From assembly GCA_001600875.1 (NCBI GenBank), contig BCLD01000014.1, positions 277,475 through 341,474 on the forward strand: a DNA stretch of 64,000 nt. Direction: 5' to 3'. Positions within the stretch are counted from its first letter, which is position 1. Each line of letters begins with the position of its first letter. The notes under the pieces are model-generated. The model saw only the letters and a program-made list of their open reading frames with translations. It was not told the DNA's origin and made no database searches. Position numbers and translations under genes: made by a program. Source of the DNA: Solicoccozyma terricola (Eukaryota > Basidiomycota > Tremellomycetes > Filobasidiales > Piskurozymaceae). Positions 55,460-64,000 of the stretch are shown piece by piece.

Positions 55460-57301
55460 ATGAGCAACCATAAAGCACCGTCTCGCTCCACCTTGCCCAC
55501 CATCCCTGGCCTTCCTCCCAATCCCATGTTGGCTTATCAACAACCGCACGCCGTCCACGGAACAGGCGGGTATGCATCAGCTTACGCCGTACCACACGTC
55601 GGTCACTTTCCACCTCAACAAGGAGGACATATCAATCCCGCTTTCATGCTCAATCGAGCATCGCTTTTCCAACCCGTCCAATATGGTATGATCCCAACCC
55701 ACAACCCAGAAGGATACACCTATTCCTCTGCGTTTGTTCAACAACAGGCGGAAACCTTGTCTGCAGAAGCTGAATCCCACAAACGACCAACTGAGCAGCC
55801 CTCATCACCTAACAAACGACAACGTGTGTCGTCTTCTGGAATCGCTAGCACCAATCGATCCAAACCAGCCATGGTTCCTGGCTCCATTGCTGCTTCACGA
55901 GCAGGCTCATGGAGAAATTGCAAAGAACCGTCGTGCAATTTCGTTGGTCCGGAGAAGGAAGTGGAGATTCATGAGGGTGATAGACATTTGATTTTCAAAG
56001 AGAAGAAGAAGGTTGAAATGAGTGAAGAGGAAGAAGCGCTGATGAGGATGAAGAAAGGAGGGTGTGTCTGAATACAAATCAAAACCGGTATTTCACAATT
56101 TGACATACTAACAACTTGTCCGCCATTCATAGACCTCCACCTCCAATACCTGGAACATCAATAACTCTTCAAACCGATGAAGATATCGCTAAATGGATAG
56201 CACAGCGTCGTGCGAATTGGCCAACGACAAAGAGAGTCGAGGAGAAGGTGCGTTACATGTTCACTATGCGGAAAGCTTTCTAGTGGGCTGACAAGTAACC
56301 ACGATCGATAGGAGAAAGACCGTCAAGAACGACTGGCGAGAGGAGAATTAGAGTTCACAGGTAGAGGAAGAGGAAGAGGGGGAAGGGGTCGCGGTGCGCG
56401 AGGAGGAGGCAGTAGAGACGATAGAGGTGGAAGAGGTAGAAGACAACAGCGGGATACGAGAAGGGAGGGAGTTACGCAAGTGGAGGATGGGGCTCAAGAA
56501 GAAAACAAGACGAAAGGATTGACTGAGATTAAAGGCGAGGTCGATTCCGATGTTGATTCTGAAGCAGAATCAGGAGACGACCTTACTCGTCTAGACAATC
56601 TCAACCATGAAACTCTCATGTCCGAAGAACGACGAAAGATGCTTTCTCAAGAACACGAAGCTCAAGACAGAGAAGAGGAAGACCACGATGAACCGAATGA
56701 GAGACCAAATTTCAAAAAGAGGATATGCAAGTTTTTCGCCATGAATGGGAAATGTAGAAATGGAGATCGGTGTGGGTTCTTGCATGAGGTGAGCAGGGGA
56801 AGTACGACCTGTCTTTTCCTGAGCAGATGATAACATGTTGCCTTGCGCTACGGAAATTCACAGCGCTCTGAAAGGGACCGTCCGAATAAAGTAAAAGGAG
56901 ATCGTGTGCTACAAAAGACCAAGGCAGGAGAAGGTCAACGTAGTAGTTTGCTTGGTTCAGTACGTACCGACCCTCCTTACCTGGAAGGGTGCCTTGTACT
57001 GACGATCTGTAACTCACCCCTTAACCAGCTCCTGCAAGGACCAATTGCTCAAACGCTGTCCCAGTTATCACAAGTCATAGCTTTCCTTGCCGATAACGAT
57101 TTTCTAGACGGCGTGGAGCTAGTGCCTGGACAGGCTGCAGAGGTTGAGAAGATTAGGTCGAGGGTGGTGGTCGTTGCCGATTCGAACAAGGCAGGGGGTG
57201 AGCTGGATACGGAAGTGGAGGAGGTAGTTGAGGACATCACCCCTCGTGTGATGAGCGAAGTGCCAGCGGACCCCGGTGCCATCCATCTACCCCTGCTGTA
57301 A
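55460..57301 (+). CDS. NUFIP1-domain CCCH zinc-finger protein (snoRNP assembly)
   Basis: NUFIP1/Rsa1 proteins scaffold box C/D snoRNP assembly through Snu13 (15.5K) with the R2TP chaperone. ATG 55460 opens MSNHKAPSRSTLPTIPGLPP; a long low-complexity part follows, with a C2H2-like element SWRNCKEPSCNFVGPEKEVE then IHEGDRHLIFKEKKK. The NUFIP1 core reads PPPPIPGTSITLQTDEDIAK, WIAQRRANWPTTKRVEEKEK. An RGG-rich block (GRGRGRGGRGRGARGGG) and an acidic block follow. A CCCH finger is clear near 56720-56790: KKRICKFFAMNGKCRNGDRC, GFLHE (C-x8-C-x5-C-x3-H). The C-terminal exons give LLQGPIAQTLSQLSQVIAFL, and TAA is at 57299-57301. SMC6 follows on the same strand after 172 bases. Confidence 0.85.
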
Positions 57302-57326
57302 ATATATGACCTCGATGATATCCCTC

Positions 57327-57336
57327 ATCACGTGAT
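57327..57336. promoter_or_regulatory. ATCACGTGAT palindrome upstream of SMC6
   Basis: A 10-base perfect palindrome centred on CACGTG lies about 140 bases before the SMC6 start, between NUFIP1 and SMC6. An ACGCGA (one base off the MCB box) follows at 57342-57347. Both are plausible regulatory sites of SMC6; binding is inference. Confidence 0.45.
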
Positions 57337-57473
57337 CGTCGACGCGATCAATTGTAAACAGGGCAAGCCGGCGTTCTTCAGTTGTCAGTTGACATCCATC
57401 ACATCGTCCTCCCACTGCACCTCACTCTTTCTCTTCCGTGCAGTGACAACGCTGACTCGCACACCCGCTGGAC

Positions 57474-60400
57474 ATGGCTCAGCAAGGAAAACGACCGACA
57501 TGGAAAGCAAATGGCGACGACGAGGAGTCGCAATCTGATGAGCATGATGGTGTGAGTTAGGGAACGACGAAGGCAAGGCCCAGCGCCCATGATCTGAACA
57601 GAGTGGACCACATTCACAGCGTCGTAAGCGGACTAAGATCGTTGACGTAGATAATGAAATAGCGCGATTGGAGAATGCTGCAGCGAGTCAAGAGGGTCAG
57701 GCGGCAGCGGCAGCGAAGGCTAGGAATGCGAGAAGCAAGGCAAAGGTGAGAGAAGGTCGCGACGCGGAAAGGCAGATCGAAGGGCCGGAAATTTTAATCG
57801 TCTTTTGCAGGTTGGAGACCATCTTGGGACTATCAAGTGAGGTTTCGACCCTGTCTCACCGTCGTTTATGACGATACTCATATATGATCTTTTCCCGTAC
57901 CGTCACAGATCGGTCGAGATGCGAGACTTTATGTGTCACAAGTTCCTCACTTTCAATTTTGGTCCTCAGATTAACTTCATAATCGGTCACAACGGAAGTA
58001 AGTGATGAGAGTCCCTGGGGGATGGTAAAGGGTACGCGCGTTGACGAGAGGTGATCTATGTTGCTTTCAGGCGGCAAATCTGCGGTTCTTACAGCTATCA
58101 CGGTTGCATTGGGTGGCAAGACTAGTAGTACAGGGCGAGCGTCGGGTGTCAAAGACCTTGTTCGTCAGGGTGCAGAGTAAGTGTGCGAATGGGAGTCAGT
58201 AGATGCACCGTATTGAGCACCTCGCAACCACAGCGGAGCCAAGATCACTCTCACTCTTCTGAATGGCGGCACTGACGCCTACCGACCCGATGTCTATGGA
58301 GACGAAATCGTCATCGAACGTACCATAATGCGAGAAGGTGCTCATACCTGGAAGATCCGCGGCAAGCTTCTTGGGAATAAGGAGATTGCGAAAACCAAGG
58401 AGGAAATCACAAATATCACTCAACACATGATGATTCAAATAGATAATCCATTAACGGTGCTGACTCAGGACCAGTCGAGAGCGTTCTTGGCTTCATCAGA
58501 TCCAACAAAGAAGTACGAAGTGAGTTTGAAGTTTGGTGTTTTAATACTCCCTCGACGAGGCTAAACCGTTTTTCTGCCAGCTTTTCCTTCGAGGAAGCGG
58601 ATTAGAGGACCTAGCTCAGCAGTACAACGACACTCAAGGTCACATCACCTCAACCGAAAATCACGTCAAAACTCTTGAAGAACGCTTACCTGATGTCAAA
58701 GAGGAGAAAAAGAAATGGGAGGACATCAATAACTCGATGCAGGCGATCGTTCAAAACAAAGACAAGTTGGAAAATTTGAACAACAATCTGGCTTGGGCAT
58801 ATGTCAGAGACAAGGCTGCGGTGAGACGGGGCTCTTTTTGATATTCGGCGAAAAGTGTGCTTATATGATGATATTTGGACAGCAACGGGATAAGGCCAGA
58901 GAGATTTTTGACAGAGGTTACCAGAAGGTATCGACTCTGACGATCAAAATCAAAGAGAGCGAGGTAAGCTCGCGAACCTCCACGGCGCCCAGTGACTGCT
59001 AGTTGACAGATCCGCTTCACCTCACAGAATTCTCTACAAGAAGCCACTGAGGAGGTTGACAAAAGAGAGGGAGCCAAGAAGAACTTTATTGATAGCCAGA
59101 TCTACAACGAGGAAGAGCGCATGAAAATTGAGGCTGAACGTGCTGAGGCTGTCAAGGCAGTTCGAGACATCGACGTGAGCACATTTTGGTGTCTGCAAGA
59201 CTGGTTGTCCATCTAACATCCGTACGCTCTCAAGGGTAACGTCAAAGATCTGGAGGTCAGCATCAATGCCCGTACCAAGGAGATCGAGAGGTATCAGCAG
59301 CAACGAGAAGCGGAAATCGCAAAGAGCGGAAACGGCGACCTCGACGCGAAGCGTCGCGAGTGCGAGACTAGGATAAGGAACGCAGACGAAATTTTGACGA
59401 GCGTCGCTCGGGAAGAGGTTTTGGGCGCCGATCGTCGGGCGAATCTGGTCAATGAACGTGGAATAGTGCAGGAAAAGCTGGCTACAGTGGAGGCTACCAA
59501 AGCTAGCCTCCAAGGCCAACACACCAACTTGCTCAGACGCATCGACGGTGTTCGCCGTCAAGCTGGAGGACAAGACATGCTTGGCATCTACGGTACGAAC
59601 ATTCAGGCAGTCAAGGCGGAAATCGCCAAAAGGCGGTGGAATCGCGGTCCTCCTATTGGTCCACTCGGTCTCCATGTGAAGCTCAAGGCTGGAGAGGATC
59701 GTTATGGAAAGCTGCTTTCCCACTTTCTAGTTGGGCTTGTAACGGCATGGGCAGTGCAAGATTCGTTTGATCGCTCTCAGCTGTTGGATGTTTTCAGGTT
59801 ATGCATGAGTCAGCGTGGAACGTGAGTCTGATGTTTCGCTTTCCCGCAGTCGCGTTTCCTAACGAGTTTGTGCATTCAGGACCTTTGACACCGGTACGAA
59901 CTCGAGGGATGCTATTCCCCAGATCATCCAACATTCTGGCGAGCTCTACGATTTCAGCAAAGGCGATTTGCGACACCTTTACCAGACAGTGTTGTCCAAG
60001 CTAGAAGTGAATAAATTCCGACCAGTCTGCTACCTCAAACTGACATTTCCTTCGACACAGTTCTCTGATCCACGAGTCGAGCGCGTTTTCATCAACGCCG
60101 CGAAGGTGGAGCAACAATTCGTTGCCGACTCTCGTCACCAGGCCGATGATCTGGCCATGAACCTCATGCAAGGCCGTCAGACATCTGTCATCACGGTAGA
60201 TAGGTTCATGGTGAAAAAGACGGCGTACGTGTGTTCAGTGAAGCAAGATCAATGAGCCTCCGCTGACACTGTCTGCAATGCAGAGGAGGGGGCTTGCATT
60301 CTGTACAGATGGGAAACTACACCGGTCCTACATTTCTGATTACCGATGTGCAGAGCGAGCTTGAGTTCGTTTATTGGCCTCGTCCTTGAACCCTGTTTAC

Positions 60401-62378
60401 TAGCACTGACAGCGTGTTTCTCCTAGCGCGTTGGTGGCGGAACGCAAAGAGATCGAAACACTAATCGAGGAGAATCTGAAGGAAAAGCTGTTATGCTCTA
60501 ACGAAATAGCTCGCTTGACTCGCGAGATTGCCGATGTCGATGTGAGTGTCGATTGGCGCATTTCGATCCAGTATATGCCTTGACATGGTCCTCCAATACA
60601 TCAGGCCCGCGCAAGCAAAGTCATGGGTGGGAAGATCAAGGCTCAAAGGCAGAAGACTGATGCTCAGGCGATGTTAGACGAGGCCGAGCCTGCCGATATT
60701 TCTGCGTTCACAGAGGCCATTCAAGTGAGTGAAAGATATAAGATCGCGGATAGATACTAATTGCCTTGACATTCAGGCGGCAGAGAGAGTTAGAGAAGCG
60801 GAGATTGAGCAACTCGCGGGTCTCAAGGTCACAAGAGTGGATGCAAAGAATGAGTTTGACAGGGCAAACGAAGCTCGAAACGCCCTCAAACGGCGCAAAG
60901 ACGATTTCCAGGCCGAACTCGACCGATACACGGTGGGTTTTGAAAGATATGAACCATTTGCAATAGACCTGATGCAGCGAAGCCACACAGGACGCAATCG
61001 GTGAGGCTGTGATCATCAGGACGCAGAAGGACAACGAGGTCAAGCATTGGAAGAAGTCCCACGCTTCGCAGCAGAAAGTCTGCGACAGGCTTGAGGAGGA
61101 TGTGAATGTTCTCGAACGAGACCTTGTGGTGAGTACCGATCGGCAGTCCTCGGTGTACTGGATCAGAACACCTTGCAATCGCGTTGCAGACCTGGACAAA
61201 GAAGGCCGAAGGGTTTTGCCCCCGGAGAGATGTCAACGATACGACGGAGGACATTTTACGGGAGAAGACCGCCACAGAAAAGGCTTTGAAAGCGCAGCAA
61301 CATAGGTGAGCAGCGGTTGACCCAAAGTTGCACATGCAGCTGTTTCTAACCGAGGCGTCTATCATGCTTCAGGAGTCAACACAATCATGACGAGGTGCTG
61401 GAACACTTGCGGTCTGCTACCCGGAAGTACAACCAGTTGGTGAATGACATTGAAAAGTTGGAGAGTCTTAGAGTTGTGGGTATTCTGCTCTTTGGCAAGC
61501 AGAGCATTCCGCTGATCTCTCATGACCTGCTCTTCCTTGTTTAGATATTTGCCTCTGCACTCCGTCAAAGACGAGACACCTGGAATAGGATTCGAGGCGA
61601 AATCGCAGCAACAACCAAGACAGATTTCTTGGCGCATCTGGCGAAACGAGGGTTTTTGGGTGCGGTGACGTTTGATCATGAGAATTCGACTTTGTCGTTG
61701 AAAGTGAGCTTGTATGCCATGGATATCTCCAGCCCTTTGCCTGACTTCAAACCCTTTCTCCCCTCCCCACCCCCCTGTGCGATACAGGTGCAAACTGAAT
61801 CCGACACGGGACCGAGGAACAAAGACGCTAACAACGCACAGCCAAGTTCCATGAAGCTATCAAAAGATCCCCGCGCTCTATCCGGTGGTGAGACATCATA
61901 CTCCACGATCTGTCTCCTGATGGCCATGTGGGATAGTCTACATTGTCCTATCCGATGCTTGGACGAGTTTGATGTGTTCATGGACGCCCATAATCGAGCT
62001 CTGTCGATGAACATGCTGGTGAGTACACGTAGGAATTGTTCGCCATTAGCTGTCTAATGATGGAATTTGCTCGCTCTCAGATTGAAAATGCTAAAGTCAA
62101 GAGCTCGAAGCAGTATATCCTCATCACTCCTCAGGTATGGTTGTTACTCTTCCGTCGCGTCCTCCGTCTTCCAAACTGACACCCCGATCGTTTTTTGACA
62201 GGACATGACGAACGTCCAGCTCGGCAGCCAAGTACGAGCTCATAGGATGCCTGATCCTGAGCGTGCTGGAGCCTCGTGAGTTAGTGTCATTCTCTGGTCC
62301 TCGCTTCTTTCGCTAACTCGGCGGTACCCGTGTTATTCAACCAGGCAAGCAAGACTGGAATTTCCGGTTGCAAACTAG
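57474..62378 (+). CDS. SMC6: Smc6, Smc5/6 complex
   Basis: Smc6 pairs with Smc5 in the complex for recombinational repair and replication. ATG 57474 gives MAQQGKRPTWKANGDDEESQ; the basic linker RRKRTKIVDVDNEIARLE precedes SVEMRDFMCHKFLTFNFGPQ, INFIIGHNGSGKSAVLTAIT (Walker A across an intron) and VALGGKTSSTGRASGVKDLV. Further head sequence is NPLTVLTQDQSRAFLASSDP and KKYELFLRGSGLEDLAQQYN. Long coiled coils surround a hinge near 59600-60340, including GNYTGPTFLITDVQSELEAL. The C-terminal head has KLSKDPRALSGGETSYSTIC, LLMAMWDSLHCPIRCLDEFD and VFMDAHNRAL, then NAKVKSSKQYILITPQDMTN and RMPDPERAGAS. Reading stops at TGA 62279 unless the overlapping GTGAGT is a donor; I prefer a last 67-base intron to 62378. 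Confidence 0.93.
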
Positions 62379-62659
62379 ACGGTCCTGTTCTGACCGTAGG
62401 CTCTATGGCGGCCCAGACCTCACTCGTCCCTCTGCCTTCTCTTTTTTCGATGTGGAAAGTATCCGATCTCACGCCTAACGAAGAACCTATCAGATTTGAT
62501 AGGCAAGAGCTAACGTTGTACAAAAATGACTATGATGATTTGGGAATTTTGGGAGGTATTGGAATGGGATCATGCACCGCCGCTGTAAAACGAAGAAGGG
62601 TGGCGACATCATCAGCTCTCATTCTCTGAAACACTGGCGGGGGGAGGAAGCGAGACTAC

Positions 62660-63142
62660 TCACACTAATATGTTGTTACTGTACTCGACAAATAAGGGCA
62701 CGCGATCAGCTGTCAAGTCCACCATTTCGTGGAAAGCAAAAGTGACTTACATCGGGATATGAATCAGCTTGACAAGATAACCAATGACACCCATAACTGC
62801 GAATCCAATGGCTACTGCTCGACAGAGTTCAAGGAATTCTGTGACGTGAACAAGGGTTAGTTAGGGCAGTTGTTCCGTGCATTGGGGGGGGGGGGGGGGC
62901 CGGAGAGCTCCCAGAGACTGAGATTGCTCCTGCTCGAAATCTCAGGAAGATGATGATCGAGGTGCTCACCCTTTTTCGTTGGCTTGGTACAGCGGTTCAC
63001 GAACTGTTCGAGTTCATACCATGATTCAGTTGTCAGGTCAAGGTCTGAACAGCTTATCGAGGTGTACATGACGGCTCACCTGCGTACCCTCCTTGATGAA
63101 CTGTTGTGGCACTTCGGCGAACTCCTTGATCTTCTCTGACAT
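62660..63142 (-). CDS. SSS1: Sec61 gamma subunit (Sss1)
   Basis: Sss1 is the single-span subunit that clamps the Sec61 translocon at the ER. ATG 63142 opens [20 protein letters not shown]; the next exons give [12 protein letters not shown] and [29 protein letters not shown], and the last exon supplies INNILV with TGA at 62660. The basic CTKPTKKEF turn before the hydrophobic helix and the IHIPINNILV end are the family signature, and the length (about 70 residues) fits. An intron after CTKPTKK holds a sense C16 run (62884-62899). It is divergent from SmB. Confidence 0.95.
62884..62899 (-). repeat. Sense-strand C16 tract in an SSS1 intron
   Basis: G16 on the + strand is C16 on the SSS1 transcript, within the 3' half of an intron of about 130 bases, some 45-50 bases before the acceptor. 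Confidence 0.9.
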
Positions 63143-63525
63143 GGTGTGTAGTGATCGGGGTTGATGATAAGCTGTGTCAAGAGAGTGTCATGCAGCTGGA
63201 GGTGGGAGGATGTCCTAGTTGGTTGCTGGCATCGCTCTCCCCCCCCGGCTTCGACCCATCGTGGGAAATTCCATTCAATTCACCGCCGCCAGGTCTTGGG
63301 AGAACGTTGAGAAAGAGTTCGAATGCCATATCACCCTGTTCAACCGTCGACCACCATCAAACCCCACACCAGTACACTTCTCAGCTCGTCGGTCATCACG
63401 ACAATCCGGGAGTAGCGCTCAGTGTTGGTATCGCGGATCAACAAATTCTAGAGATATCACGCTCGGAGAAAGAAATCACACGTCGGAAATCAAACGAGAC
63501 AAAGTATAGATAGACCTTGCACAAC
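63143..63525. other. Divergent promoter between SSS1 and SmB
   Basis: 383 bases separate the two starts. The sequence is mixed, with one C8 run (63239-63246) and no clear TATA box. Small open frames on + here lack family sequence. I see no RNA gene. Confidence 0.5.
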
Positions 63526-64000
63526 ATGGTGAGTGTCGAAAGCGTATGCGGTGGGTTGTACCCAGGAAATGAGCGAAGGAGCGAGAAACAATATGAAGAT
63601 GGGGCCAACGCGGAAGTGGAAGCGGCTGAGGACGATGGAGTTGCTGTATTTCGTGTCTCGAGTGTTATGAAAGTCGACAACTAATATCCTGACCTCTACT
63701 TCGCATGACGTCCGCCCGCCCACTCCTGAAAATGTCCCATAGCCTCGTGAGTACTCTCTGCGTCTCCTATCTGCACACGGATGCACTGGCTGACTGTACC
63801 GGACCGACTCTTTACTTCAAACAGCACCAAAAGCTCGCTCGAGCAAAATGCTCTCACTGATCAACTACCGAATCAAGGTGACACTGTGGGTTGTTCCTGT
63901 AAACCTAGGTCTAGGTCAACGGGGAAGATTACTTATCATGCGAGTCTATCACAGTAACGACGGACGTCAACTGATCGGTCAGATGTTGGCATACGACAAG
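63526..64000 (+). CDS. SMB1: Sm core protein B (SmB/SNRPB), partial
   Basis: SmB is one of seven Sm proteins forming the ring on U1, U2, U4 and U5 snRNAs. The window ends inside the gene. Exon 3 (63825-63885) encodes PPKARSSKMLSLINYRIKVT, and exon 4 (from 63955) gives LNDGRQLIGQMLAYDK, the Sm1 motif up to the DK before the usual HMNL. To reach these in frame, the best model starts with ATG at 63526-63528, joins a 4-base exon CCTC (63743-63746, flanked by CCATAG and GTGAGTAC) and then exon 3, giving MPPPKARSSKML. An in-frame TAG directly before CCTC prevents a longer second exon in this frame. The family call is firm; the 5' exon structure is moderately supported. Confidence 0.85.

Overview
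The window looks like nuclear DNA of an intron-rich basidiomycete yeast, most likely a Tremellomycete (Cryptococcus/Kwoniella-like). Almost every gene is cut by many short introns (usually about 45-75 bases) with GT-AG borders and CTAAC/CTGAC-type branch sites. Genes are tightly packed on both strands, and the proteins read as fungal (Set1, alpha-aminoadipate lysine synthesis, Gfa1, TFIIIC90, Rsm25, a Vps73-like sugar porter). The genus is inference; no rRNA or tRNA gene was seen to confirm it.

Layout: 399-2411 (+) an unrecognised multi-pass membrane protein; 2587-4005 (-) an unrecognised disordered protein; 4644-8053 (-) COG5; 8426-9488 (-) mitoribosomal mS23; 9778-11989 (+) proteasome lid RPN5; 12091-14815 (-) ENP2/NOL10; 15356-20424 (+) cohesin SMC3; 20642-23046 (-) homoisocitrate dehydrogenase LYS12; 23308-24376 (+) a cytochrome b5-domain protein; 24830-25847 (+) acyl-protein thioesterase; 26056-28432 (-) a bestrophin-like channel; 29843-35100 (+) SET1; 35301-36600 (+) a STYX-like pseudophosphatase; 36877-40607 (-) GFA1; 41033-44635 (+) TFIIIC90; 44832-46560 (-) an MFS sugar transporter; 46828-48529 (+) exosome RRP43; 48726-49148 (-) a small helical protein; 49336-50544 (+) FAM192A/Fyv6-like; 51864-54272 (+) eIF5-mimic protein (BZW); 54493-55283 (-) mitoribosomal uS12m; 55460-57301 (+) NUFIP1-like; 57474-62378 (+) SMC6; 62660-63142 (-) SSS1/Sec61gamma; 63526 to the window end (+) SmB (partial). 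These are mostly conserved housekeeping genes. They share functional themes (two SMC ATPases, two mitoribosomal proteins, ribosome biogenesis, RNA decay and splicing) but form no operon-like unit. Head-to-head pairs such as ENP2/SMC3 and SSS1/SMB1 probably share promoters.

The most unusual feature is not a gene. Three unrelated genes (LYS12, RRP43, eIF5-mimic) each carry one oversized intron (570, 495 and 514 bases) filled with degenerate tandem units of about 25-30 bases built on a GCGAGCG-N-AGCGAGCA core. All three arrays point the same way relative to transcription, although LYS12 lies on the opposite genomic strand. A second recurring feature is long C homopolymers, mostly on the sense strand of introns and several of them at the 3' splice-site pyrimidine tract. 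Also notable are a 7-base first exon carrying the catalytic Cys codon of GFA1, an apparent 4-base exon in SmB, and an arginine-less DSP active-site loop. All gene models were joined by eye from splice consensus and reading phase; exon borders inside genes are less certain than gene ends.
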